In this document: piece after piece, positions 33,219 through 44,100 of the stretch
Layout of the letters: each line of letters begins with the position of its first letter
How positions within the stretch are numbered: position 1 is the stretch's first letter
DNA from: Mesorhabditis belari
Lineage: Eukaryota; Nematoda; Chromadorea; Rhabditida; Rhabditidae
DNA: 64,000 nt
Assembly: GCA_958450365.1 (NCBI GenBank)
Contig: CAUEEP010000201.1
Span: forward strand, 62,001 to 126,000
Direction: 5' to 3'
Notes under the pieces: generated by a model
What the model was told of the DNA's origin: nothing
The model's database searches: none
The model's input: the letters and a program-made list of their open reading frames with translations, nothing else
Made by a program: the position numbers and the translations under genes

Positions 33219-36200
33219 CTATTTCCCAGGACAAGCGCTCGGCGTGTTCGCACAAGTCACTCCAAAACATCCAACAGCCATAATTTGAACAGTAGCCCCA
33301 TTTGCAGTAAAATCCCATCCATTTCCAGCTGCATTGCACACAATCGTGGCGGTGGCGGTTGGAGTACCAAGGGCTGTTCCATGTGTATCCATGTCAAACT
33401 GAAATTTTTATCATAACAGCAATTGACATGAGCAATTTCAATTTCAATTTCAATTCTTAGTAAATAAAGAGCTTATAGTTACCAATGTAAACAATAAACT
33501 TTGATTTTGAAACTTACCGAAATCGTCGCTTGAAAGCCTCCTGGAGCAGTTGATGTACAAGTGAGCGTCCTTGTCGCACAACCTTGCGCATTTGTTCCAA
33601 GAACATCTGAAATTTAACAATAACACCAAGCAAAAACAATATTGTAATTAGAGTGCATTTCTTTTAAGTAATGCTTTTTCTAAAAGGTACAAATTTTAGA
33701 AAACTACCGTAGCCGCCAGTTTACATTTGATCAGCTAGATCATTTGATCAGATTTTGGTATCTTTATGAGCTGTTATTCTTTGTTTGAGCTTTGTGATTC
33801 AAAAATTAGGCTAATTGAATTTGGTGGTTGATTATGGTAGCTTTCTGAAAAAGGTGCCCTTTAAAAAAAGGCATTAAAGTGGAGCACACTTGTAATACCA
33901 TATTTTCCCTAATAGTAGCCGAGTTAATGACTATTTTATGGATTCCAAGTTTTCCTAGAAACTCAACACTTAAATCCCCCACAAGATCTCATCGTCAGCT
34001 ACATTTTCCGATCCCACATCGATAGGTTCTGATAAACGGTTTTCAAGATTTCGAGCAATTTAGGCGAAGCTTACGGAGCACTATTAGAGAAAATACGACA
34101 CCCATATTCAACCCAAACAAACCGCTTGCAAATGCAGTTGTCCCTGTTGATGCTGTATCAATGGTGAGTGGTGGATTCGTCAAAGTGCATTGGCCACAAG
34201 CTTAAAGGCCATGAATCGCATAGAAATATTCTTTTCTCAACCTACCTGTCGGCGCTGTAGTCGTCGTTGTTGTGGTCTATAAGCTGGTTAGGTGATTAAA
34301 CATTAAAAGTAAGCAAAGTATTGCAAGATCTTAGAATTTGGTTCACCACAGTATGCAATTAACTTGTTTCAATGCAAGGTTTTATTTCAAGATTCAAGGC
34401 GGGATCAATTATAAGGTCAAAAAATTAAGATTAGAGAAGGAAGTGGACACAAACCGGATTCTGAATTGAAATCTTACTATAGCACTATGAATAGGTTATC
34501 GGACATTTTATACGCGGCGCGCTCTTTTTGCCATTGGCAATCCAACTTTGAGCTCAAATTTCTTGGTGTTGGGTTGTCCAATTTAAATAGTTTTTGTATC
34601 ATTAGATGCGCCAAGTCTTTCTCTATCGATTGGTACAAATAATATTTAAATTGAACAACCCAACACCAAGAAATTTGAGCTCAAGGTTGGATTGCCAATG
34701 GCAAAGGAGGGGGGCGTCTAAAAGGTCTTTCTGGCCCCGCCCCTTTTGCCAATCCAACTTTGAGCTCAAATATCTTGGTGTTCGGCTGTCCAATTTAAAT
34801 AGTTTTTGTACCAATCGATAGAGAAAGACTTGGCGCATCTAATGATGCCAAGAATGTTTCAATTGAATACCCCACCCCAAGAAATTTGCCGACGAAGTTG
34901 GATTGCCAATGGCAAAAGGGGCCGGACGACGGACCTTTTATACGCGCCCCGCCCCCTTTACCATTGGCAATCTAACTTTGAGCTCAAATATCTTGGTGTT
35001 GGGCTGTCCAATTTAAATAGCATTTGTACCAATCAACAGAGAAAAACTTGGCACATCTAATGATATCAAGAATATTTCAATTGGACAACCCAAAGATATT
35101 TGAGCTCAAAGTTGGATTGCCAATGGCAAAGGGGGGGGGGGGCGTATAAAAGGTCTTTCTGGCCCCGCCCCTTTTGCCAATCCAACTTTGAGCTCAAATA
35201 TCTTGGTGTTGGGCTTTCCAATTTAAATAGTTTTTGTACCAATCAACAGAGAAAGTCTTGGCACATCAATGATGCCAAGAATATTTAAATTGGACCGCCC
35301 AACACCAAGAAATTTCGACTCAAAGTTAGATTGCCAATGGCAAAGAGATTGCCAATCGATTTCTGTTTTTATTCAAACTCAAAAACCCACCGTTGTTGTT
35401 GTGGTTGTAGTTGTGGTTGTTGTAGCTAAAAAGTCATTTTTCGAAGAAAAATCGGTACTTTTCGATTAGTGGAACAAAATTTATGCTGTTTTTGCCATCT
35501 CAATTAAAAAAGAAACATAAGGGGACAAAATTTAAATTCAAATTTGGATTTGTATTACTGTGTTTTCTGCTCCAACAATTCTAACATATTTTGCCCAGAG
35601 TTTCCCAATAAACTATTAGTAATAAGATACCGTAACTACTGTAATAGTACCCCACCCCCATAATGACGGTGCGGAGCGTTGCGTAGTCTAGCTTTGAACG
35701 AGTTTTTCTCGACACTGGTTTATGCTACAATGAGCGCTTAGGTATCAAAAAATAGCCCTGAATTTCAGCCATTTTTTGGTACCAAAGACGCATTTTTTGA
35801 AAGTAGGGGCGCTTTGAAAAGAATGAAATACTAAAAAACTTTTGCGACTACGCGACTGTACGAGGGCGGCGGGGTACTATTACAGTATTTACGGTACAAT
35901 CTTTACTTCTTTACTTTATTTCTTTACTTACTTACTCACTTACTTACTTACTTATTTACTTACTTAAATCTTTACTCCAATTTGAAGTTCGGAGTCGCTC
36001 CAAGCCTAGTCCAAGTTCGGAGTCGCTCCGCACCGTCATTATGGGGGTGGGGTACTATTACAGTATTTACAGTAAGTAATAAAGCCTATTATAGCGTAAA
36101 TTGTGTCAAAAAAATCACCAAGAAACATGCTTTCCAAATGGAAATGTGAAATTTGTGCCCTTAATCGAAACCTACTGAAAAATCACATTCAAACGAACTC

Positions 36201-37039
36201 CAACTAACATCATTTAAAAGTATATTTATTCAACACGAATAATGAATTATAACATAAAGGAGGAAATTTTTACCCCAAATTACCCTAAAGTCTCGAGTAT
36301 AAGTTCTGCCTTAATTTACATTCGCTTTGATTGCTTTGAATTTCTTTTTGTTGGGTTTTTATACATTTTTATTGTTATATAAACTTTTATTATTTTTCTT
36401 GGAGCGCGGGATACTACGGGATACTACGCGGGATACTACAGCCTATCACCATTGCTATTTGTTATGTGCATGGATACATCCAGACGATAGTGTTAAAGAA
36501 GACGCTGGAAAGCATCTCTTTCGACCGTCGACGTGGACTTTGGCCGGATGAAGAGGCCAGGGAGGGATCCATAAGACGAGCACCGGAGAGGAGCAGGGCG
36601 GACGCGCCGAGCCACGCCCGGAGCAACAAATAACAGCATAAAATTGCTATAACCCTCAATAAATTTACTTCTATTATTGTTCTTAAAAGGCAAAAAAGTT
36701 ATGCTGCAGCGGGGTTCGAACCCTCGACACACCGCACCGGAGACAGCCGTCAATTTGCATGCGAAAACCAAACAGAACTTATACTCGCGACTTTAGGGTA
36801 CTCCTATTACCCAAATGTTGTTAAGAAAAAAAACCCATAATAATGGGAAAAAGAAGCAATCTTTCTAGCAATCCGGGGATCGAACCCTTAACCCACCAAC
36901 TAGGAGACAAGTCTCCTATCTGATCGGCTACGACGGCTAATTTAGCAAAAAAAAACTCACTTTGTGTCCTCAAGCATGCATCAATATAAAGAAAATCAAT
37001 AAAACAAAGAAAAATCAGAATTTTCAGCGAAATTTTCAT
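33219..37039 (-). CDS. Gene D: secreted Thr-rich protein with C6 domain
   Basis: Exons 36961-37039, 35391-35425, 34246-34276, 34123-34200, 33518-33606 and 33219-33398 (TAG), in phase, about 163 residues. Exon 1 codes MKISLKILIFLCFIDFLY, a signal peptide, then ACLRTQ; the CLR motif after the signal peptide is shared with gene C. The Thr linker is short (two exons, mainly TTTTTT with APT). The C6 domain reads CGQCTLTNPPLTID, GCATRTLTC, IVC...GCFGVTC...SACPGK. The terminal exon sizes (78, 89, 180) equal those of gene C. Introns are packed with dispersed repeats: 33668-34112, the 34515-35350 cluster, 35628-36073, and two tRNA-like units. Confidence 0.78.
33668..34112. repeat. Dispersed repeat shared with 59700-60243
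   Basis: Nearly collinear with 59820-60243 (words AACTACCGTAGCCGCCAGTT, GTGGAGCACACTTGTAATAC, CTCATCGTCAGCTACATTTT). It ends in ACTATTAGAGAAAATACG, whose inverse occurs at the start of the other copy, so both may be ends of one transposon family. It fills the gene D intron between exons 33518-33606 and 34123-34200. Confidence 0.8.
34515..35350. repeat. Cluster of TTGCCATTGGCAATCCAACT foldback units
   Basis: At least six alternating-orientation copies of a unit about 110-150 bp long, with the words TTGCCATTGGCAATCCAACT, TTTGAGCTCAAAT and AGAGAAAGACTTGGC. Short open frames here are repeat-derived. Further copies are at 39700-39945, 54608-54800 and 57385-57805. Confidence 0.85.
35628..35896. 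mobile_element. Complete MITE, TACCGTAACTACTGTAATAG family
   Basis: A 269-bp element with inverted ends, nearly the same as 63173-63441. A right-end fragment of the family follows at 35998-36073. Confidence 0.85.
36420..36650. other. GC-rich island of unknown nature
   Basis: 36520-36620 is strikingly GC-rich for this window (GGACGCGCCGAGCCACGCCC). No frame matches a family I can name. It may be a retroelement fragment or part of the tRNA-like unit that follows. Confidence 0.3.
36701..36763 (-). other. tRNA-like sequence, 3' half
   Basis: The minus strand carries CTGTCTCCGGTGCGG, then GAGGGTTCGAACCCCGC, a very good B box. It aligns with the 3' half of the unit at 36865-36939. No acceptor stem can be drawn. 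Confidence 0.5.
36865..36939 (-). other. tRNA-like sequence in intron 1 of gene D
   Basis: The minus strand reads AGCCGTCGTAGCCGATCAGA (A-box-like), a perfect AGGAGAC-TT-GTCTCCT hairpin in part of the anticodon region, then AGGGTTCGATCCCCGG (B box). The anticodon arm has no seven-base loop, so it is not a standard tRNA. It begins 22 bp from the signal exon of gene D. Confidence 0.5.
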
Positions 37040-37423
37040 GCCAATTTTTGGTGTGAAAAAAGACGATGATCGCTGGGTAGAAAAAAGCTTTTATGCAGAA
37101 AAAAGCTATGGGGAAATTAGTCGCTAACATGAATTTGGGATAACGAAGAAAAAGGTAAAAGAATGAAGGAGAAAGTGAAAAAATCATGTCTTCCAATATG
37201 TGATTTGGTTTGTTTATAACATGGGAATTCATATTTATTTCAAATTTCAAAATCTGTTAAGTTTAAAAGCCGTCTAAAAGCCGTCTAAAAGTATTTTAGA
37301 AAGTTACTGTATTCAAAGCTGTAGCTGAAAGCTTTCTTTTTATCACTCAAAGTTTAATATCTGATTGAGAAGTTTTGCTGAGGACTGAATACTGAATAAG
37401 TGCTCTAAACAGTGAAAATTTGG

Positions 37424-38007
37424 GGAGTGGGACAAATGCAACCTTTTTTTGCGCACTCGGACATTTGCGCACCTTTTTTTCCGCACCTTGCCCATTAGCA
37501 CACCCTTTTTCGTGTTTTAAAAAGCTCTAAAAAGCTAATAATAACCAATTTCTATTCAAAATGTTGTTTTTCTAGGTAATTTGAGGGCGTAGAATTCAAA
37601 TTTTGACATAACAGGGGGGTGGGACAAATGCTACCTTTTTTTGCGCACCTGGACATTTGCGCACCTTTTTTTTGCTGGAAAAGGCCTTAGGAAAGGTCGT
37701 AGAGCTTCAAAAATGTTTTCATAGAAGGGAATCGTATACGTAGATTCCGAATTTCGACAAATCAGACCTCGCTGACACGTCAAATTTGGGCTAAAAGGCA
37801 AAAACTGCGGAAAAGCGTTAAGTTGCGTAGTTTTTGCCTTTTAGCCCAAATTTGACGTGTCAGCGAGGTCTGATTTGTCGAAATTCGGAATCTACGTATA
37901 CGATTCCCTTCTATGAAAACATTTTTGAAGCTCTACGACCTTTCCTAAGGCCTTTTCCAGCAAAAAAAAGGTGCGTAAAAAAAGGTCGCATTTGTCCCAC
38001 TCCCAAA
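37424..38007. mobile_element. MITE with GGGAGTGGGACAAATG ends, second copy, with nested palindrome
   Basis: The ends match those at 2711-3185. A second GTGGGACAAATGC end starts inside at about 37621. An almost perfect palindrome at about 37670-37970 (arm word CGTATACGATTCCCTTCTAT) follows, so one element seems inserted into another. Confidence 0.75.
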
Positions 38008-38315
38008 ATTTGAGTTCGGTACGTGCTGAAAGCTGGATTTTTGAGTACAGTAGCTTTCTAAATTGAATTCCTTTTCGAAAACTCATCACTTCAGAGGAAA
38101 TGATATGTTCAAATGAAGATTTTAAGTTAAAAATTCATTTGCTGCTAATTCTCTAAAACAATCTTTTTTAAAAATTCTATCACAAAAAAAAACTATCACA
38201 AAATGAAACTAAATAAGCTAATTCATAAGGAAAATAGTTTATTCTTATGCTTTTCTTTGTTACAAAGAAAACTCGAAGAAAATCTGAGCAAAAACGAAAG
38301 AGATCGATTAAAATG

Positions 38316-38806
38316 AGCTGACAAGGGAATGTCAACTGAGTGTAGTGGTTAAATTACATGTGCTACAGACTATTCAATGCAGAATTTAACGCTGATTCCG
38401 AAGCTGCTTTCCGTTTCTGCTATGAAGCACTATGTCAAAAGTTATAAACATGCAAAGTTTTGTATAGTTTTGTATATATAAAACACGTTTTGTATAGTTT
38501 TGTATATATAAAACAGAGTTTATAAGCAGATTTCCCAGAGGCTTTCCAAAGGTTTTCTAGAGATTTTCCAAAGGTGCTTGGGAGGCGGTGGTGGCTGAGT
38601 TGTAGTGGGTTCGAGTTCGAGTCCATCCCTCTGCTCTTCCCATTTGCTCTTTTGGATTTGCAAAGTTTTACTTTTGATAGCGTGCTCCATATCAGAAAAG
38701 GACAGCTGAACGGAAAGCAGCTTCGGAATCAGCGTTGGATTCTGCATCAATTATGGCACATGTCATTTAACCACTACACCCAGTTGACATTCCCTTGTGA
38801 GTATAT
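38316..38806. repeat. Foldback with TGTCAACTGNGTGTAGTGG arms
   Basis: Arms 38316-38440 and 38685-38806 are inverted (words AAGGGAATGTCAACTG, GCTGATTCCGAAGCTGCTTT). The centre has a TTTTGTATAGTTTTGTATATAT duplication near 38455-38515. Confidence 0.75.
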
Positions 38807-38827
38807 TGAATTTAGGAGTTAATCCTA

Positions 38828-39669
38828 TCAAGGGCATACTGATGGATTGGAGGCACAAGTAACAGCTGAGCACGAAATTGTTGTAATGTCTTCCGTTTCT
38901 CCCCGTGATGAGAACGTCCACACGTCACCCGTCGACGAACAGATCAACTCGGCGCTAGCTGTCGGCGTTCCAGTAACACTTGATATTTTGTTAAACTAAA
39001 AATTTAGAGACTTTGAAGAGCTAAAGTATCGCTAAAGAGCTAAAGCTAAAGAGCTTTTAGGACAGAGCTAAATTAGAAATTACGTGTTCCTGGAAAGACT
39101 CGAGATTTGAGAACTTGCATAGCTTAAGAGCCATCTTTCTTCAAAGTTTTAGCCTTCATTCTAAGAGGAATAGCCTCTTAGAATGGCCTTTAAAAAAGAT
39201 AAGATATCGTTTTTTGTTTGAAAATTCAAGTATTCCTACCGTAATGACAGCTTGGAAACCACCAGGAGCCGTCGAAGTACAAGTGAACGTCAACGTTGCA
39301 CAGCCATTAGCATCTTTCCCTTGGACTTCTGAAAAGATATTGACTTTAAAAATAAAGAGATCGGCTTAGAAGTAGGCTTAGAACCAGGCTTAGAACAGTT
39401 TAAAACAGTTTAAAACACATTTTCCGTCTTACAAACCCGATGTAAAAGGACCAGTTTCCGTGGACGTCGTATCAATTGCCACCATCGATTTTGTGCACTT
39501 TGAACAAGCTAAATGTTTTGAGATAGAGATTATTGAATAAAATTGATACCCGTTGGTGCTGGAGTCGTAGTCTAAATTCTTTTCTCATTAAATGATAATT
39601 TATTGATGGCTAACCGTCGTTTTTCTTGTGGTCGTTGTTTTTGTAGGCGTTTTGTTGTTGTCGTCGTGG
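38828..39669 (-). CDS. Gene E: C6-domain gene, partial or decaying
   Basis: Minus-strand exons 39550-39571 (TTTPAPT), 39437-39508, 39240-39328 and 38828-38995 (TGA) give a C6 domain: CSKCT, GCATLTFTC, LIC...SCSAVTC...SVCP. A preceding Thr/Lys exon at 39615-39669 is 55 nt. Its counterparts in A-D are 3n+2, so a one-base shift in an AAAA run breaks the frame. The usual GC before the fourth cysteine pair is SC here. No signal-peptide exon is recognisable upstream; a repeat cluster begins at 39700. The 72- and 168-nt exons are shorter than in the other genes. It may be a pseudogene. Confidence 0.6.
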
Positions 39670-39699
39670 CTAAAGTTCAAGTTAGATATTAGGTAGAGT

Positions 39700-39945
39700 T
39701 CAAAGTTAGATTGGCAAAAGGGGCGGGGCCAGAAAGACCTTTTATACGCCCCCCCCCCTCCCTTTGCCATTGGCAATCCCAACCTTGAGCTCAAATTTCT
39801 TGGTGTTGGGTTGTTCAATTTAAATATTATTTGTACCAATCGATAGAGAAAGACTTGGCCCATCTAATGATACAAAGAATATTTCAATTGGACAACCAAA
39901 CACCAAGAAATTTGAGCTCAAAGTTAGATTGCCAATCTTTTTTTC
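39700..39945. repeat. Copy of the TTGCCATTGGCAATCC unit
   Basis: Same words as the 34515-35350 cluster, including a poly-C run next to TATACGCC. It may have replaced the 5' end of gene E. Confidence 0.8.
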
Positions 39946-40247
39946 TCGATGCTTGTCATTTTGTAAAACAAAATTTAAAATGAGTTTTGTGCTTCAGAAG
40001 TGTAATTTAGTTTCCGGTGATCACTGGTGATGTTATATTGAACTTTCTGGGTTGATTGCTCGGTGAATCGGTCGTTGAGCATCACTCATCAATCTCTGAA
40101 TCTTCAAAGTCTTTCAAGATTTATGTCTTTCAAAGATAAGCATTAGGAAACTCTTTGAAGTTATATTTTAGGTGCGATCTGATGCAAAAAGCCTGCAAAA
40201 AGCCTGCAAAATCTGATCTGATGCAAAGCCCTTAGTTAAAAGCATTC

Positions 40248-40705
40248 CAAATCCTACTTATCATAAGCCGTTTTCGAAAACTAAGCCTTCAAAGTTCCAG
40301 CCAATTTCATCAAGCAGCAAGCTAGCCTACTTAAAGCCTTAGCGTCGATCAATCCGTGTGCCTCGGTAGCCTGGATAATGTGCTAGTGCCTCGTACTTTT
40401 TTGGGATGTCGTTAAAACAACCCCGTCAAATTTCTCGCAATCCAAAAAACCAAGCGCTGTTTTGAACGTTTTCTATTTGGCGCTGTTTTAACTACAACCC
40501 AAAAAAAGTACGAGGCGTTAGCACATTATCCAGGCTACCTGGCACACGGATTGATCAGCGCTAAGGCTTTAAGTTAGGCTACCGAGGCACACCAATGAAT
40601 CAACGCCAAGGCTTTAAGTAGGCTAGCTTGCTGTTTGACGAAATTGGCTGGAACTTTGAAGGCTTAGATTTCGAAAACGGCTTATGATAAGTAGGAATTG
40701 AAAGC
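40248..40705. repeat. Palindrome, about 200-bp arms
   Basis: CTACTTATCATAAGCCGTTTTCGAAA at the left (key word AAGCCGTTTTCGAAA) is inverted at about 40670-40700. Arms share CCTGGATAATGTGCTA and its complement. The right arm carries an internal duplication of about 60 bp (GGCTACCGAGGCACACC beside GGCTACCTGGCACACGG). Confidence 0.8.
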
Positions 40706-40974
40706 AGTTTTGGGATGTCGTTAATTATTTTTTGCCGTTATTGCCGTTTTTGCATCAGATCGCATCTGAAATGTAACTTCAAAGGGCTTTCTGGTTAGAT
40801 TATTCGACTTGTAAAGTAAGTTTTTCGATTAACGATTTGTTTGGAACTTGAAACAATGTGTGAAGGCTATTGAGAATTTCTCAAAACGCAAAACAACAGT
40901 GCTGCCATGCGCTTTTTCATGATAAATTGTGGGATGATATTGGTGTGGGTGAATCAGCATAAACCCTATGACTT

Positions 40975-41117
40975 GTGATCTTATTCTTGTGATCTGGTGA
41001 TCTTGCGTGATCTTATTCTTGTGATCTTATTCTGTGATCTTATTCTTTGTGATCTTATTCTTGTGATCTTATTCTGTGATCTTATTCTTGTGATCTTATA
41101 CTGTGATCTTGTTCTCA
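40975..41117. repeat. Tandem GTGATCTTATTCT array
   Basis: About ten copies of a 12-15-bp unit, GTGATCTTATTCT(T), in one direction. The open frame across it (IL-rich) is repeat-derived. Confidence 0.85.
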
Positions 41118-44100
41118 TGATAAAACTCACAAGGAGGCTGTGTACGGGCACAACCAAACGCCAATTCGACGATGCTCAAAAGCGAGATCAAGCACAACTC
41201 GATTCTCATCTCTAGAACGAGTTCTAGCACTGTTTCTCAGAACAAAGATTGAATTTTTCTTATTTTCAACGTTAAACACAGTGTTTCAATACAGTTTTTC
41301 AATTCTTCAAGCTTTAAATTGTTATTCATTACTCTAAAGAACATTGTGTACAACAGAAGAGAATAGAACAAGTTTTGACAGTTTTTGACTGCTTTTGACT
41401 GTTTTGGAGAAGCTTTTACAAGCTTTTTGACAGGTTTTATTATAAAAAAAATCTAAACAATGGTTCTCCAATGGGTCAAATCGTTTTTTTGTGTGTAAAT
41501 TCTCATTGTTATCGTTGTTGAGCTCTTGCCAAAGATTTAAATCTCTTTATGAAAAGAGAGAGCTGAAAATAAAGGCTTTGGTTGGCTGGCTGGTTAGAAA
41601 AAGAAGCCAAAAAAAAAGGAAAGAGAGTAAATCTCGCGTCAAGAAAGACTGGATCGAAAATGTCATCGTTTTGTGACGGGGAAACCCTTCACGGAAATGC
41701 ACACAACAATTATATGGGGGATCGGTTGGAAAATCTAAACCGCAAATGATATTTTATCTTATGAGCAATAGTTTGTTAGACTTTAATGGATAAAATAACC
41801 TTTATGCTTAGTTATTTAGTGTTTAGAATTAGTAAAGAGCAATCATTTTCCTTCGATTTTTATTGGTAACAAAAAAACTAGTATCTTAGTAGAAGATTGA
41901 CTGTCATTCTTTGAAATGGTTGCTGGTGCTTTGAGCTGACTTAAAGCTGTAATTTTGTAGTTTTGACAAGAATGACACAAGAATGACAGTCAACTAGTAG
42001 AAGTAAATTGTTTTTGATTCTAATGGAAATCTCTTTATCACTTTTTAGCTTAGAATTGAAAAAATGCAAAGGTTAAGCATTGGAAATTGCTTTTTTTGAC
42101 ATTAAAGCTCTATATCTAGACTCAAATGTGAATTTTATTTCACTTTGACGATCGTAACGATGACGATCGTTCTTGTTGTTAAAAATTGGCTCTATGGCCT
42201 TATTGGGCTTTCCGGAATCAATAGAATCAATCTAAAACTGTGAAGCAATGATTAACAATAACCATAAACTAAATTTAACAAATCTGACAGTTTTTGACGT
42301 TTTAGATTGATTCTATTGATTCTGGAAAGCCCAAATCTGGCAAATCTGACAGAACTTAGAATCTTTAAACAATAGTAATCTCTAAACAAATCACTAAACA
42401 GCATCTCTAAAAAATAGTAGTAGCTAAAAGAAAAGTTTCGGTTGACTTCCGGCATACTTTGACTAGAAAACAATATTGTAACTGAGACTTTTAACTTTAA
42501 TATTGTAATTTTATAAGAATATTGTAGCTGGGGGGATCTTTTGCTTCTGTTATATCTAATTTTTATGAGGTCATTGTAATTTTATAAGAATATTTTCATT
42601 GATCACTTTCAAAGTCATCACTTGCAAAAGCAAATCAATCAAGCGAAGCAAAAAGACGGAAATTCTTAAAAACACTAAAGAAGCGATGGTGAGATGAGAT
42701 ATTTGAGTTCATCGGAACAACTGAAAAAAAAAATATTTTCCATGTCACAGATTGAAATCTGAGAAGAAGGAATGAGCGGGAGAAGGGGCAAAATTTGCAT
42801 AACAACAAACCGGGTTTTATTCTCGCTCATTGGCAGACCTCATAGCTAATCCCATTTTCAGAAAAAAGACATTAAGATCAAGATTCTTTCCTCGATTTCG
42901 AGAGGGTCATTAAAATGATCGCTAAACCACAAAGCTTACAGAAATTGCGGTTTCACTTTTCAATTTTCCAAAATCCTAGTGACATTTTTTGACATTTCAT
43001 TACTCTAAAGAACATTGTGTACAACATAAAAGAATAGAACAAGTTTTGACTGTTTTTGGCTGTTTTTGACAAGCTTTTTGACAGGTTTTATTATACAAAA
43101 AATCAAAACAATCGTTCCATAAAGCTTAAAGAAATTGCGGTTTCACTTTTCAATTTTCCAAAATCCTAGTGACATTTTTTGGTACTTTCCAGAAATTAGC
43201 ATAAAGTACAAGGTGAGACCTTTCCAATGATCAATAATGCTTATTGCTTATCAATACATACCTTTCCAATGACCAATAAAACAGCTCACTATAATACAAT
43301 CCAAATATCACTTTAAAGAATCGGTACTATCCAATTTTATCCGCCAAATTTTCATCTAAAATTTTGTCAACAGTTGGCTCTCCCCAGAGCTCAGTTAAAC
43401 GAAACTATTCGGTATCTTTTATTGTAAGAACGTTGATCAAATTGTACTTTCCAGAAATTAGCATAAAGTATAGGGAAAACTATTCGTTTAACTGAGCTCT
43501 GGGGAGAACCAACAGTTGGCTCTCCCCGGATGAAAATTTGGCGGATAAAACTGGATAGTACCGATTCTTTAAAGTGATATTTGGATTGTATCATAGTGAG
43601 CTGTTTCATTGATTGTTGGAAAGGTCTGTGCTCTGCACTGAGACACGTCCTTTGCTTCATTTCTTTGTCTTATTTGTGAATTAACTGCAAGTGATAATCC
43701 GCAGCAATCTGGTTGTATATAACTGTAGCTTACTGTAGCTTACTTACTGTAGCTATTCTTCTTTGTATACTGTAAATACTTGCTGTAGGTATACTGTAAC
43801 GAACAGATCTTACTGTATCTTTTATTGTAAGGACGTTGATCGAATTGCGTTTTGCACATTGGTGTCTTTTTGGAAAACAACCACTTGGGACCAGGGTTTG
43901 AAACTTCAAGAAAACATTCAAGACATTTTCAGTCTTGTTGCTTAAGTACTAGGCAAACTGCAACGAACTGTATCTATTGTAAGAACTTTGATCAACTTGT
44001 GTTTGGCACATTCGTGTTTTTTGAAAACTACCACTTGAAACTTTGTTTTCGAGGGTTTTCTATGCTGAGGAATCCAAATCCGTTATCAGTTTTTGAATTT

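Noticed and set aside
34606..35469. Several similar 62-84-codon frames (RQVFLYRLVQ...)
   Set aside because: They are all translations of the TTGCCATTGGCAATCC repeat unit and recur with it at 39.6, 54.7 and 57.7 kb, on both strands.
38574..38822. 82-codon frame and a TGGCTGAGTTGTAGTGGG tRNA-like word
   Set aside because: No pairing arms or B box at the right distance; it is the centre of a foldback element.
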